A stretch of DNA of 58,677 nucleotides from Methanobrevibacter olleyae (GCF_900114585.1 NZ_FOTL01000010.1:1-58677); one strand, 5' to 3'; shown: positions 46,251-55,391, numbered from the stretch's first letter. Notes: a model not told the origin generated them from the sequence alone. A program made the numbers and translations.

Positions 46251-46589
46251 ATGAAACAGGTAATGATTATAAGAACAGACTTAAAGATGGGCAAAGGTAA
46301 AATGGCTGCTCAATGTTGCCATGCAGCTATAGGTGCTTATAAAAGAGCTGATAAAGATAAGATAAGAAAATGGGAAAATGAAGCTTATGCAAAAGTGGTT
46401 TTAAAAGTACCTTCCTTAGAATGTCTCTTAGAAATTAGAAATATGGCTCAAGCTAAAGGGATTGCCTATTATTTAGTTACAGATGCTGGAAGAACTCAAA
46501 TTCCAGAATCAACCATAACTGTTTTAGGATTAGGTCCTGATGAAGATGATGTTTTAGAGGAAATTACTGGTGAATTAAAGCTATTATAA
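46251..46589 (+). CDS. pth2: peptidyl-tRNA hydrolase Pth2
   Basis: A 112-residue archaeal/eukaryotic-type hydrolase that frees peptides from tRNA. Start KQVMIIRTDLKMGKGKMAAQCCHAA is the family hallmark (catalytic Lys and GK.AAQ..HA), and the end TITVLGLGPDEDDVLEEITG is conserved. GGGATTTAA precedes the ATG. Confidence 0.97.
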   Translation: MKQVMIIRTDLKMGKGKMAAQCCHAAIGAYKRADKDKIRKWENEAYAKVVLKVPSLECLLEIRNMAQAKGIAYYLVTDAGRTQIPESTITVLGLGPDEDDVLEEITGELKLL

Positions 46590-46767
46590 TTTTTTATATT
46601 TTAGCATTTCTTTACTTATTTTCACTTATTTTTACTTTTTTAGTATTTTTTTTTATTTATTTTTAGTTATTTTCACTTTTTAAGTATTTTTTTACTTATT
46701 TTTAATTCTCTTTTAAAAACATTAGAATAAAAAAATTTTATTTATATTATTAACAAATATTAAACTT

Positions 46768-47718
46768 ATGAAAAAGGTCTTTAAATTTATTGAAAAATAT
46801 TTTTTTATGGTTATACTAATAGCAATACTTATTTCCCTAATTTATCCAAGTTCATTTAATTGGGTTTTAGATGAGTTTATGGGAGTAAATCTAATAAATA
46901 TACTTTTAGGCCTAATTATTTTTGCTATGGGTACTACATTAAAATTAGATAATTTTCTAAATGTTTTTAAAAGCCCTAAGGAGATTTTAATCGGTGTTTC
47001 TATACAATATTTTATAATGCCTCTAATATCTTTTGCACTTGCCACTCTCTTCTCATTGGATTTAGGCTTAACTGTTGGCTTAATTCTTGTTGGAACGGTT
47101 CCAGGAGGAACGGCATCAGATCTTATAACTTTTCTTGCTAAAGGGGATCTAGCATTATCTGTCTCTTTAACTGCTGTATCTACTTTAATTTCACCGATTT
47201 TAACTCCAATAATTACTTTGCTATTGATTGGTAGCACTATTTCATTTAGCCCAGTTGATATGTTTATTTCAATTTTCCAGATTGTAATCATTCCAATTGC
47301 TATGGGCTTATTCCTTAACTATAGATTCCCTAAGTTCTGTGAGAAATTGAATGACTTTTTACCTGCTTTATCTTCTATTGTAATTGCAACAATTGTTGCA
47401 GGTGTAATTGGAGCAAATAAAGAGGCTATCATCAGTTCATCTCTTATAATAATTGTAGTTATTATTTTACAATACTCTTTAGGAACATTGTTAGGTTTTG
47501 TTCTTGCATATTTATCTGGTGTGAATACCAAACAAATGATTACCATAGCTATTGAAATAGCTTTCCAAAATTCTGGATTATCTACAAGTCTTGCAAAAAC
47601 ACATTTTCCAGATTTAACTTTAGCAACGGTTCCTGGAGCTTTATATTCAGTGTGGCAAAACTTCGCAGGTTCAATACTCGCATACATTTTTACTAGATAT
47701 TTTAATAATGATGTTTAG
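46768..47718 (+). CDS. BASS family transporter (bile acid:sodium symporter-like)
   Basis: A 316-residue membrane protein with nine to ten helices. Signature LVGTVPGGTASDLITFLAKGDLALSV covers the crossed-helix Na+ site (GTVPGGTAS), and EIAFQNSGLSTSLAKTHFP covers the second (E-x-x-x-Q-N-S). Prokaryotic BASS proteins import organic acids with Na+, for example pantoate, pyruvate or keto acids; the substrate here is unknown. No ribosome site before the ATG. Confidence 0.9.
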   Translation: MKKVFKFIEKYFFMVILIAILISLIYPSSFNWVLDEFMGVNLINILLGLIIFAMGTTLKLDNFLNVFKSPKEILIGVSIQYFIMPLISFALATLFSLDLGLTVGLILVGTVPGGTASDLITFLAKGDLALSVSLTAVSTLISPILTPIITLLLIGSTISFSPVDMFISIFQIVIIPIAMGLFLNYRFPKFCEKLNDFLPALSSIVIATIVAGVIGANKEAIISSSLIIIVVIILQYSLGTLLGFVLAYLSGVNTKQMITIAIEIAFQNSGLSTSLAKTHFPDLTLATVPGALYSVWQNFAGSILAYIFTRYFNNDV

Positions 47719-47919
47719 TTTTTATTTTTTTAATTTTTTTTTAAATTCAATAATGTTTAATTTTTATTTTTTTAGCTTCTTTTACAAGATTATTTTAAAG
47801 CTTTCTTAAAAAATACTAAGATATATATAATGCAAAAAATAAATAATTAATAGATGCTATTTTTATAAGTATTTTTTAATTTAATTTTTATAAATTATTT
47901 AACATTCAGTTGTGATATT

Positions 47920-48579
47920 ATTATTGAATGGGTTATTAAGATTGGTGGAAGCTTATTCCCAAAAAAAGCTATTGAATTAGCCGATGCACTTAAAGGCCAA
48001 AATTGTTTATTTCTTATTGGTGGAGGGGAATTTGCTAATCTTATTAGAAAATATGATTCTGAAATGGAATTTTCAGAGGATGTAACTCATGAGACAGCAA
48101 TCGATTCAATGGATATCTTAGCTAAATTGCTGAATGATAAATTAGCATTTACAGAAATTAGTTATACAATAAAAAAAGCCAATAGTATATCTAATTCTAA
48201 TAAAATACCAATTATGATTTGTTCAGAGATTCTAAAAGAGCATGAACCTTTTAGACATTCATGGGATATTAGCTCTGATTCAATTGCAGCTTATATTGCA
48301 AATCTTTTAAATGCAAAACTTTTAATAGCAACAAATGTAAATGGTATATATACTAAAGATCCATCTTTAAGTGGAGCAGAACTAATTAAAGAAATTGATG
48401 TAAATAAACTACTAACTTTTGATGAATCATCAATTGATTTAATGTTGCCTACTTTATTAATTGACTATGGATTAGATTGTTATGTTGTTAATGGTGAATA
48501 CCCTCAAAGAGTTTTATCCATAATGAATAATAAAACTTCAGATGGTTCATTTGATTGTACTTTTATACATAATAAATAA
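47920..48579 (+). CDS. mfnE: amino acid kinase-fold phosphate kinase of methanofuran synthesis (MfnE-like), apparent AUU start
   Basis: A 219-residue amino-acid-kinase-family protein. N-terminal nucleotide loop VIKIGGSLFPKK, then CLFLIGGGEFANLIRKYD, HSWDISSDSIAAYIANLL and LLIATNVNGIYTKDPSL, and a C-terminus with VVNGEYPQRVLSIM. MfnE phosphorylates the aminomethylfuran alcohol for methanofuran. Close linkage to aEF-1beta, as in other methanogens, supports the assignment. The first in-frame ATG (48064) would delete the phosphate-binding loop. No ATG, GTG or TTG occurs in frame between the stop at 47866 and there; TGTGAT lies 3 nt before the ATT at 47920, so initiation on AUU (M-I-E-W-V) is proposed. 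Confidence 0.78.
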   Translation: MIEWVIKIGGSLFPKKAIELADALKGQNCLFLIGGGEFANLIRKYDSEMEFSEDVTHETAIDSMDILAKLLNDKLAFTEISYTIKKANSISNSNKIPIMICSEILKEHEPFRHSWDISSDSIAAYIANLLNAKLLIATNVNGIYTKDPSLSGAELIKEIDVNKLLTFDESSIDLMLPTLLIDYGLDCYVVNGEYPQRVLSIMNNKTSDGSFDCTFIHNK

Positions 48580-48718
48580 TTAATGAACATATAACAATCA
48601 AACTATCTTTTTTAGAGGTAAAGAATATTAGATTTATATTTATTTAATTATGGATTTAATTAATGGTTAAATTTATAAATTAATAAATTAAAGATTTATA
48701 ATATATTTGGTGATATAT

Positions 48719-48880
48719 ATGGAAAAAGTAAACTGTCAGTCTTGTAAACAAGAAATACCATTAATTGAGCCTTATGTTCAATTCAACTGTCCAGAATGTG
48801 GTAAACCTATCGCAAGATGTGAAAGTTGCCGTACTTTCGGTCACTCTTACAAATGCGAATGTGGATTTGAAGGGCCATAG
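48719..48880 (+). CDS. 53-residue double zinc-ribbon protein
   Basis: A very small protein with four paired-cysteine knuckles: Cys6/Cys9, Cys24/Cys27, Cys34/Cys37 and Cys48/Cys50, with [18 protein letters not shown] in the middle, giving two zinc sites. GGTGATATAT precedes the ATG. It is located between mfnE and aEF-1beta; homologous micro-proteins of the archaeal CPxCG zinc-finger type occur beside aEF-1beta in other archaea, and one haloarchaeal relative has been studied structurally. A translation- or RNA-related role is likely by context. Confidence 0.9.
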   Translation: MEKVNCQSCKQEIPLIEPYVQFNCPECGKPIARCESCRTFGHSYKCECGFEGP

Positions 48881-49059
48881 GATTAGTGGTTATATTTAAA
48901 AATAATTTAAATTAATAATTTATTTAGCTTATTTTAGCTATTTAAATTATATAGCTAAATTAATAGTTATTTAGTTTATTTTAGCTATTTAAATTATTTA
49001 AATATTAAAATTTAGAAAAATTATATTTATGAATTTATTAAATCATTGGAGGAATGATT

Positions 49060-49329
49060 ATGGGAGAAGTTGTAAATACTTTAAAAGTAATGCCAGAAAA
49101 TCCTGAAGTAGATTTAGAAGCATTAAAAGTAGCAATTACTGGTGCAATACCTGAAGATGCAGAATTACATGAAATTACTGAAGAACCTATTGCATTTGGT
49201 TTAGTAGCTTTAAATGTTGTATTTATCGTAGAAGACGGTGAAGGTGGAACTGGACCTACTGAAGAAGCTATCATTGCTTTAGCTGATGTAGCTAGTGCAG
49301 AAATCACTGATTCTAGAAGATTAATGTAA
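49060..49329 (+). CDS. ef1b: translation elongation factor aEF-1 beta
   Basis: An 89-residue nucleotide-exchange factor for aEF-1A. Single alpha-beta domain: MGEVVNTLKVMPENPEVDLE, EPIAFGLVALNVVFIVED and the C-terminus EEAIIALADVASAEITDSRR. The ATG at 49060 is chosen because GGAGG lies 7 nt before it; the ATG at 49054 is only one base away from the ribosome site. Confidence 0.96.
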   Translation: MGEVVNTLKVMPENPEVDLEALKVAITGAIPEDAELHEITEEPIAFGLVALNVVFIVEDGEGGTGPTEEAIIALADVASAEITDSRRLM

Positions 49330-49720
49330 TTCATTTGAATTACTTATTTTATTTTCTATTCTCTTTTTAAATATTATATTTTATTATAGTCCTTTTTTAA
49401 GGTTCTTTTATTTTGCTATTTTTATTGTTAATTTATTCTTTTTTAACTGTTTTAAAATAATTTTTTATTTTATAATATTGTTATATTTTTTCTATTTTAA
49501 TTAAATGATTGATATATTTATCCTAATATATTGAATTATATTCATTTAAGATTTTTTTATTTAGGCTTATTTCTAGTTTTTTTAATATTTAACTGAAAAA
49601 TATTCATTTAAATATAAAGATTTAAATAACTAAATAACTAAACTATTATTAGAGCTGATATATTTCCAGCTTATTCCAGAAATAAATCAACTCTTAAATA
49701 ACTATTTAGGAGAGATAAAA
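49330..49720. other. 391-bp spacer upstream of the alcohol dehydrogenase gene
   Basis: T-rich tail after aEF-1beta, then AT-rich sequence with ATATTGAATTATATTCATTT near 49530. TAGGAGAGATAAAA is the ribosome site for the next gene. No gene seen. Confidence 0.45.
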
Positions 49721-50782
49721 ATGAAAGGATTAGCAAGAATAGCTCAAGATGAAATGGATTGGGTTGAAAAAGATAAACCAAAATGTGGACCTTATGATGC
49801 AATTGTAAGACCAATCGCACTTGCACCTTGTACATCAGATGTACATATCGTTTGGGGAAATGCATACATGAGTGATGCTCCAAACCGTATTCTTGGACAT
49901 GAATCAACAGGTGTTGTTGAAGAAGTAGGTGAATATGTAAAAGATTTCAAGCCTGGAGACCGTGTAATTGTACCGGCAATTACTCCTGATTGGAATACTA
50001 GCCCTGCACAAAAAGGATTTGGTCAGCATTGTTATGGAATGGGTACTGGAATGAGCTTTATTACATTTAAAGATGGAACATTTGCAGAATACTTTAATGT
50101 TAATGGTGCAGATGGTAACTTAGCACACTTGCCAGATAATGTTTCTCTTGATCAAGCAGTAATGATTTCCGATATGATGACTACTGGTTTCTATGGTGCA
50201 GAACTTGCAGAAATTAAACCTGGAGAAACTGTTGCTGTATTTGGTATTGGACCTGTAGGACTTATGGGTGTAGCAGGAGCACACTTTATGGGTGCATCAA
50301 GGATTCTTGCTGTAGGAAGTAGGCCAGTATCAGTTAAAGTTGCAAAAGAATATGGTGCATCTGAAATTGTTGACTATCATGATGGAGATACCGTAGAGCA
50401 AATTATGGATTTAACTGATGGTGAAGGTGTAGATAAAGTAATTGTAGCAGGTGGAAATGCAAATACTATTGGAGAAGCTTTAGAAGTTTTAAAAGTTGGT
50501 GGTATCATTGGTAATGTAAACCACTATGATGGTGTTGAATCTATTCCATTACCTGCACTTGCATGGGGTGCTGGACTTGCTGATAAAACAATCCGTGGTG
50601 GAGTATGTCCTGGTGGACGTGCTAGAATGGAACAGCTCGTAAAATTAGTAGAATACGGCCGTTTTGATTCAAGTAAATTAATTACTCACAGATTTACTAA
50701 CTTTGATGATATTTATGAAGCAATGATTATCATGAGAGATAAACCACGTGATTTAATTAAACCAGCTGTTATTTTAGAATAA
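49721..50782 (+). CDS. adh: NADP-dependent secondary alcohol dehydrogenase (zinc-type)
   Basis: A 353-residue medium-chain dehydrogenase close to the Thermoanaerobacter/Clostridium isopropanol dehydrogenases. Catalytic zinc ligands Cys37 (LAPCTSDVH), His60-Glu61 (LGHESTG) and Asp near 151 (ISDMMTTGFYG). Nucleotide fold GIGPVGLMGVAG; AVGSRPVSVKVAKEYGA holds the Gly-Ser-Arg NADP phosphate pocket. In methanogens it can oxidise 2-propanol or ethanol to supply reductant, or detoxify alcohols. Compared with its neighbours the gene uses more C/G-ending codons and is similar to bacterial enzymes, so ancient transfer or high expression is possible. Own ribosome site AGGAGAGAT. Confidence 0.93.
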   Translation: MKGLARIAQDEMDWVEKDKPKCGPYDAIVRPIALAPCTSDVHIVWGNAYMSDAPNRILGHESTGVVEEVGEYVKDFKPGDRVIVPAITPDWNTSPAQKGFGQHCYGMGTGMSFITFKDGTFAEYFNVNGADGNLAHLPDNVSLDQAVMISDMMTTGFYGAELAEIKPGETVAVFGIGPVGLMGVAGAHFMGASRILAVGSRPVSVKVAKEYGASEIVDYHDGDTVEQIMDLTDGEGVDKVIVAGGNANTIGEALEVLKVGGIIGNVNHYDGVESIPLPALAWGAGLADKTIRGGVCPGGRARMEQLVKLVEYGRFDSSKLITHRFTNFDDIYEAMIIMRDKPRDLIKPAVILE

Positions 50783-50898
50783 TTAATTTATTCTTTTTCT
50801 TTTTTTATTTCATTCTCTTTTTTTAATAATTTCTTTTCTATATTTTTATAGTTTCATATAATTTTCTATTTAAATGTGATTTTCATTTTCTTAGTCGT

Positions 50899-50920
50899 AT
50901 TGTTTTAATATTAAAACAAT
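50899..50920. promoter_or_regulatory. 22-bp perfect palindrome in the adh-TctA spacer
   Basis: Half-site ATTGTTTTAAT is followed at once by its exact complement ATTAAAACAAT. In the 331-bp spacer 50783-51113 it lies ~115 bp after adh and ~190 bp before the next gene. It could be a dimeric regulator site or a 3' hairpin of adh; no T-run follows. Confidence 0.6.
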
Positions 50921-51113
50921 TTAGCTGATTCATTATAATTTCTATTTTTTAATAAATTTAATAACTAAAAATCATTTTTTTAAAATAATATTAATTTTCT
51001 AATGTTATTTTAATATTTAAGTCATTTTTAACCGTTTAATTTAAATATAAGTTCGTATAAATTACTTATTGTATTGGAACTGCTTAAATTAGCAAAATAA
51101 ATTTGGTGTTTAA

Positions 51114-52364
51114 ATGTTCGATTTGATTATAGCATCTTTCATTGGCATAGTAATAGGAACTTGCACTGGGATGATTCCAGGAATACATGTTAATACTGCA
51201 GGTGCTATCATGTTTGCATCTTCTGCACTTTTATTAAGCTACATATCTGCAGAATTTTTATGTGTTGTTTTTGTTTCGATGTCAATAGCTCATGCTTTAA
51301 TCGAATTTGTTCCATCAATGTTACTTGGTGTTCCTGAGGAAGGAACCGCTACATCCATTCTTCCAGGACATAGGATGGTTTTAGAAGGAAGATCTAAGGA
51401 AGCTATTCGCATAGTTTCAGTTGGAGGGTTTGGTGCTATTCTTGTAGTAATTATAATGATGCCTATTTTTGCATTGGCACTGCCTTTTCTACAGGGAATA
51501 TCTAAACCATATACTTGGATTATTTTAACCATAGTATCAATATATATGATTCATAGGCTTAGTTCAGGTAATATTGCCTTTCTATGGTCACTCCTCCTTT
51601 TTGTCTTATCTGGTATATTAGGTTGGCTAATGCTTCAAACCCCCATATCTTCTGGAATCTCTCTAATGTTCCTCTTCAGCGGATTGTTCGGGATTAGTAC
51701 AATTTTATTTAGTTTAAATGATAGCTCTTCAATTCCTCATCAAAATAGATTCTATGATTTAGTTATAGATAAAGATGCTATTAAAAGTATTTTTGCAGGA
51801 GGAACAGCTGGAGCTATTTTAGGATTTTTACCAGGATTCGGTCCTGCTCAAGGAAGTATTATAGCTCAAGGAGCATGTGGAAGAAGTGATGAAAGTGATG
51901 ATACAAAAAATTTCCTTTTAGCTAATAGTGGATTAAATACTTCAGATACTCTCTTCTCACTAATAGCTATTTATTTAATTGGTAATCCTAGGAGCGGAAT
52001 TGCTGTTTATATGTCTTATTTAATATCAGAATTCACTTTATCTCATTTATTGATTTTCACTTTTGCTTCTTTAATTGCAGTTTCAATATCTTTGATGATT
52101 TGTTTAAGATTAGGAGATATTTTTTCAAATCTCATGGAGGGAATAGATTATAAAAAGCTTTCAATTGTAGTAATTTTACTAATGATTTTAATACTGTATT
52201 CTTTTGCTGTAATTTACGAAGGACCAATATTATACCTTACCCTTGCTTTAATAACTACAACTGCTATGGGTTTAGTTCCTCATTATTTAGGACTAAGCAA
52301 ATCACATTTAATGGGAGTTTTAATTTTACCTGCCATTATAGTTTATATGCAAATGTACATTTAA
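51114..52364 (+). CDS. DUF112 / TctA-like membrane protein
   Basis: A 416-residue protein with about ten to twelve helices of the tripartite tricarboxylate transporter TctA superfamily (archaeal COG1784 type). Both glycine/proline loops of the inverted repeats are present: GTCTGMIPGIHVNTAGA near residue 14-30 and AGAILGFLPGFGPAQGSI near 231-250. No TctB or TctC partner is adjacent, so transport mode and substrate are unknown. GGTGTTTAA precedes the ATG. Confidence 0.87.
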   Translation: MFDLIIASFIGIVIGTCTGMIPGIHVNTAGAIMFASSALLLSYISAEFLCVVFVSMSIAHALIEFVPSMLLGVPEEGTATSILPGHRMVLEGRSKEAIRIVSVGGFGAILVVIIMMPIFALALPFLQGISKPYTWIILTIVSIYMIHRLSSGNIAFLWSLLLFVLSGILGWLMLQTPISSGISLMFLFSGLFGISTILFSLNDSSSIPHQNRFYDLVIDKDAIKSIFAGGTAGAILGFLPGFGPAQGSIIAQGACGRSDESDDTKNFLLANSGLNTSDTLFSLIAIYLIGNPRSGIAVYMSYLISEFTLSHLLIFTFASLIAVSISLMICLRLGDIFSNLMEGIDYKKLSIVVILLMILILYSFAVIYEGPILYLTLALITTTAMGLVPHYLGLSKSHLMGVLILPAIIVYMQMYI

Positions 52365-52391
52365 TAGAAAAGATTTAACACTTTTATTTGG

Positions 52392-52450
52392 TTTTTAGAT
52401 GGTTTGGTGGTTTTTAGTGAGATTTTGTTTTTAGATGGTTTGGTGGTTTT
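52392..52450. repeat. 23-bp direct repeat (period 36) carrying the tadA ribosome site
   Basis: TTTTTAGATGGTTTGGTGG begins at 52392 and 52428. The second copy's GGTGG is the ribosome site of the following gene, so an extra copy of the site lies upstream. Confidence 0.85.
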
Positions 52451-53860
52451 ATGGAAAATAATTTCATTCCACTTTATAAGGTTTTAAAATTTAACTTTTC
52501 AGATGAAGAGGAACTCATATTAGAAGACTTAAGAGAGGATTTGATTGATTTAGCTATTTCACAGCAGATGTCTTCTTTTAATGAAGAATTAATATTAAAA
52601 GATATAATTCGTTTTTTAGATAATCGATTAGAAAATAGATTTGACTATGGGTATAAAGAAAATTTAGCTAAAAATATGCTTAAAGAGCTTATTGGCTATG
52701 GGGAAATTAGCTCTCTAATAAATGATGATAATTTAGAGGAAATAATGGTTATCGGTGTAAATAAACCTGTTTTTGTCTATCATAGAAATTATGGTATGAT
52801 GGAAACAGACTTATTCTTTGAAGATGAAGAAAAGATAATGAATATTATCGATTCAATAGCTCGTGAAACTAATCGGAGAATAGATCAGCAATCACCTATT
52901 TTAGATGCAAGACTATCTAATGGCTCAAGGGTAAATGCAACTATTCCTCCTTTATCTGCTAATGGCCCAACTATTACAATTCGCAAATTTAAAAAAAATC
53001 CTTTAACTATTGTTGATTTAATTAAATACAACACTTTAAATAGTGAAATTGCTGCATTTTTATGGCTGTGTGTTGATGGGCTTGGTGTAAAACCTGCAAA
53101 TATTATAGTCTCTGGTGGAACAAGTTCTGGTAAAACAACTTTATTAAATGCTTTATCAATATTTATTAATCCAAAAGAACGTATTATTACAATTGAAGAT
53201 ACTTTAGAGCTTCAAATTCCACATAAACATATATTAAGAATGGAAGCACGCACTGTAAATATTGAAAATCAAGGTGAAATAACTATTGAAGATTTGGTTA
53301 AAAACTCTCTAAGACAAAGGCCAGATAGAATCATCGTTGGGGAAGTTAGGGGAAAGGAAGCTATTACATTGTTTACAGCATTAAATACTGGGCATTCTGG
53401 TTTTGGGACTTTACATGCAAATAACTCTCGTGAAACTATTACAAGGCTCACAAATGCTCCAATGAATGTTCCTAAAATAATGATTTCTTCAATTGATTTT
53501 ATAATTATGGAAAGGAGAATTTATCGCTCGGATGGAATTTCTTTTAGGAGAATTACAGAAATTGCAGAGCTTGTTGGCATTGAAGAAGGAACTATTCAGT
53601 TAAGCAAACTGTTTCAGTGGGATAGTGAAAAGGATGAGTTTCAAAATCTAACTATAGTTAGCAAAACATTAGAAGAAATAGCTAATTTAAAAGGAGTTAA
53701 TATTACAGTTCTCAATAAAGAGTGGGAAAATAGACAATTAGTTTTGAATTATTTAGTTGAAAATGATATTTCTTCACAAAAAGATATATCTAATATTCTT
53801 GAAAATTATTATCTCAATCCAGACTATGTGTTAAATGAGATTTGCCTTAAATTAAATTGA
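52451..53860 (+). CDS. type IV pilus/Tad-type secretion ATPase (TadA/VirB11 family)
   Basis: A 469-residue ATPase. The N-domain has LEEIMVIGVNKPVFVYHR; the core has Walker A SGGTSSGKTTLLNAL (near 220), the Asp box TIEDTLELQIPH, RQRPDRIIVGEVRGKEA (Walker B with Arg finger) and FGTLHANNSRETI (His box). It drives assembly of archaeal type IV pilus-like filaments. The TadC-like partner follows, but no pilin, prepilin peptidase or other component lies in this window. Confidence 0.9.
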   Translation: MENNFIPLYKVLKFNFSDEEELILEDLREDLIDLAISQQMSSFNEELILKDIIRFLDNRLENRFDYGYKENLAKNMLKELIGYGEISSLINDDNLEEIMVIGVNKPVFVYHRNYGMMETDLFFEDEEKIMNIIDSIARETNRRIDQQSPILDARLSNGSRVNATIPPLSANGPTITIRKFKKNPLTIVDLIKYNTLNSEIAAFLWLCVDGLGVKPANIIVSGGTSSGKTTLLNALSIFINPKERIITIEDTLELQIPHKHILRMEARTVNIENQGEITIEDLVKNSLRQRPDRIIVGEVRGKEAITLFTALNTGHSGFGTLHANNSRETITRLTNAPMNVPKIMISSIDFIIMERRIYRSDGISFRRITEIAELVGIEEGTIQLSKLFQWDSEKDEFQNLTIVSKTLEEIANLKGVNITVLNKEWENRQLVLNYLVENDISSQKDISNILENYYLNPDYVLNEICLKLN

Positions 53861-53951
53861 TAGTTTATATAAAATTTTAATTTTATTTATCTGTATTTTT
53901 TATATTTTAATAGTTAATTTATCTAGGTATTTTTGAGTTTAGGTGATTATT

Positions 53952-55202
53952 ATTTTTGATGAATTTTTTATTCAAATTAGTGATTTATTAATAGGTCTTT
54001 TCTTAAAAATCATTGATTTAATTCTTTTATGTTTAAATAAATTTAATGATGGAGACAATTTTGTAAATAAAGAGAATTATGAAGGTGACTTTAAAGAGGA
54101 TTCTAAAGTAGTCTTTGGGGAAAATAATAAAAACAACTTAGACTACCCTAAAAATGATTTAGCTAACTTATCATTTAAATCAAGAATTAATAATTTCTTT
54201 AAAAATGATAGTATTTTTGAAGAATTAGAAAATAAATATTTCAGCAATTCTTCTTCAACTATATCTAACTCACCTAAAAAGTCTAAAAATATATTTTCAA
54301 GCATAAATAATGTAAGTAATCTAAATAATCTAAATAAAGAAATTAATGATAACAATTCCAATGAAAATATTGACAATTATCAAAATAAGTTCTTTGTAAA
54401 TATTAAAGAAAAAACTATTCGTTTTTTAGTAAATAATGGATATGATAAGTTACTAAATAAGCAATATAATAATATAAATGAATTTAATTTTTATAGCTTT
54501 ATTTTAAGAATAATTCTAATAATATTTTCAATTCTAACCATGATTGCAGCTTTAATCAGCTATTTCATATCATTAGAATTAGGATTAGCTATCCTTCTTT
54601 TATTTGCTTTGATTGCCTTTGGAATATTATATTATCCAAAGATTAAAAAACAAAATGATCACTCTTCATTTTCTAAAGAACTACCTTACGCTTTAAGGCA
54701 ATTAGTTACTGAGTTAAGATCTGGAAAAAGCTTATTTGATTCTCTAGATTCTATTGCAAGTTCAGATTATGAAGTACTGTCTTTAGAGTTTTCAAGGGTC
54801 TTGGAAGAGATAAAATACGGTGAAAGTACAGAAAATGCATTTTTAAACTTAGAAAAGAGAGTTAATTCACAAGCTTTATCAAGAGTGATATATGAAATTT
54901 TAACAAGCTTAAGGGTTGGTGCTAATTTATCAAGTTCTTTAAGTATAATTGCTGAAGATATTAATTTTGATATTAGGATGAAATTAAAAGAGCATGGTGA
55001 AAAATTAAATGCATTTATTATGATTTATACTTTTTTAGCTATTCTAGCACCTGTAATTCTTTTAACAATCTTATTGGCATCTTCTGTTATTATAGGTGAT
55101 TTAGTACCAAGTGACTTAATTTTAATTCTTTATTCTCTATTTTTCCCTATGATAATTGTATTTTTAGGATTTGCTATTAAAAAATTAGAACCTAAAATCT
55201 GA
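53952..55202 (+). CDS. TadC-like platform protein with Asn-rich insertion (T2SSF domain), apparent AUU start
   Basis: A 416-residue membrane protein paired with the ATPase. After one hydrophobic N-terminal segment, residues ~40-145 are Asn/Ser/Lys-rich and low complexity. Two helices follow (FILRIILIIFSILTMIAAL, LAILLLFALIAFGILYYP), then the T2SSF domain (ELPYALRQLVTELRSGKSLFDSL, YGESTENAFLNLEKR, TSLRVGANLSSSLSIIAEDI) and two C-terminal helices. The frame has a GTG at 53943, but that GTG is inside GGTGAT, the ribosome site. ATT at 53952 is 4 nt after GGTGAT, the spacing used by ATG in neighbours, so an AUU start is proposed; GTG remains the alternative. Confidence 0.78.
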   Translation: MFDEFFIQISDLLIGLFLKIIDLILLCLNKFNDGDNFVNKENYEGDFKEDSKVVFGENNKNNLDYPKNDLANLSFKSRINNFFKNDSIFEELENKYFSNSSSTISNSPKKSKNIFSSINNVSNLNNLNKEINDNNSNENIDNYQNKFFVNIKEKTIRFLVNNGYDKLLNKQYNNINEFNFYSFILRIILIIFSILTMIAALISYFISLELGLAILLLFALIAFGILYYPKIKKQNDHSSFSKELPYALRQLVTELRSGKSLFDSLDSIASSDYEVLSLEFSRVLEEIKYGESTENAFLNLEKRVNSQALSRVIYEILTSLRVGANLSSSLSIIAEDINFDIRMKLKEHGEKLNAFIMIYTFLAILAPVILLTILLASSVIIGDLVPSDLILILYSLFFPMIIVFLGFAIKKLEPKI

Positions 55203-55268
55203 TGTGTATTTAAATCAAATGATTAAAAATAGCTTAGGTTATAGTTTAAAAAAAGTTAGATTATTTAA

Positions 55269-55391
55269 AAAATTTTGATTCTGTTGAAGTCCTTTAAAAT
55301 TTTAAAATAAAAATTATTATTTTATAAGTTAAAAGAATTTTATCCATCTAAATAAATCTAAAAAATAGGATTTCAACAAAGTCAAAATTTT
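55269..55391. repeat. 123-bp inverted-repeat element (MITE-like) downstream of hcgG
   Basis: The left arm 55269-55292 (AAAATTTTGATTCTGTTGAA...) and the right arm 55368-55391 are inverted copies matching at 21 of 24 positions. The right arm also matches sequence upstream of hcgG. It lies in the 678-bp spacer 55203-55880. No coding frame inside. Interpreted as a small non-autonomous mobile element or the remains of one. Confidence 0.6.

Noticed and set aside
48064-48579. MfnE-like protein starting at the first ATG
   Set aside because: This start removes the GGS nucleotide loop and has no ribosome site, whereas the upstream in-frame sequence is clearly conserved coding sequence.
53943-53945. 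GTG as start of the TadC-like gene
   Set aside because: The codon is within the GGTGAT ribosome site and has no site of its own; kept as second choice only.
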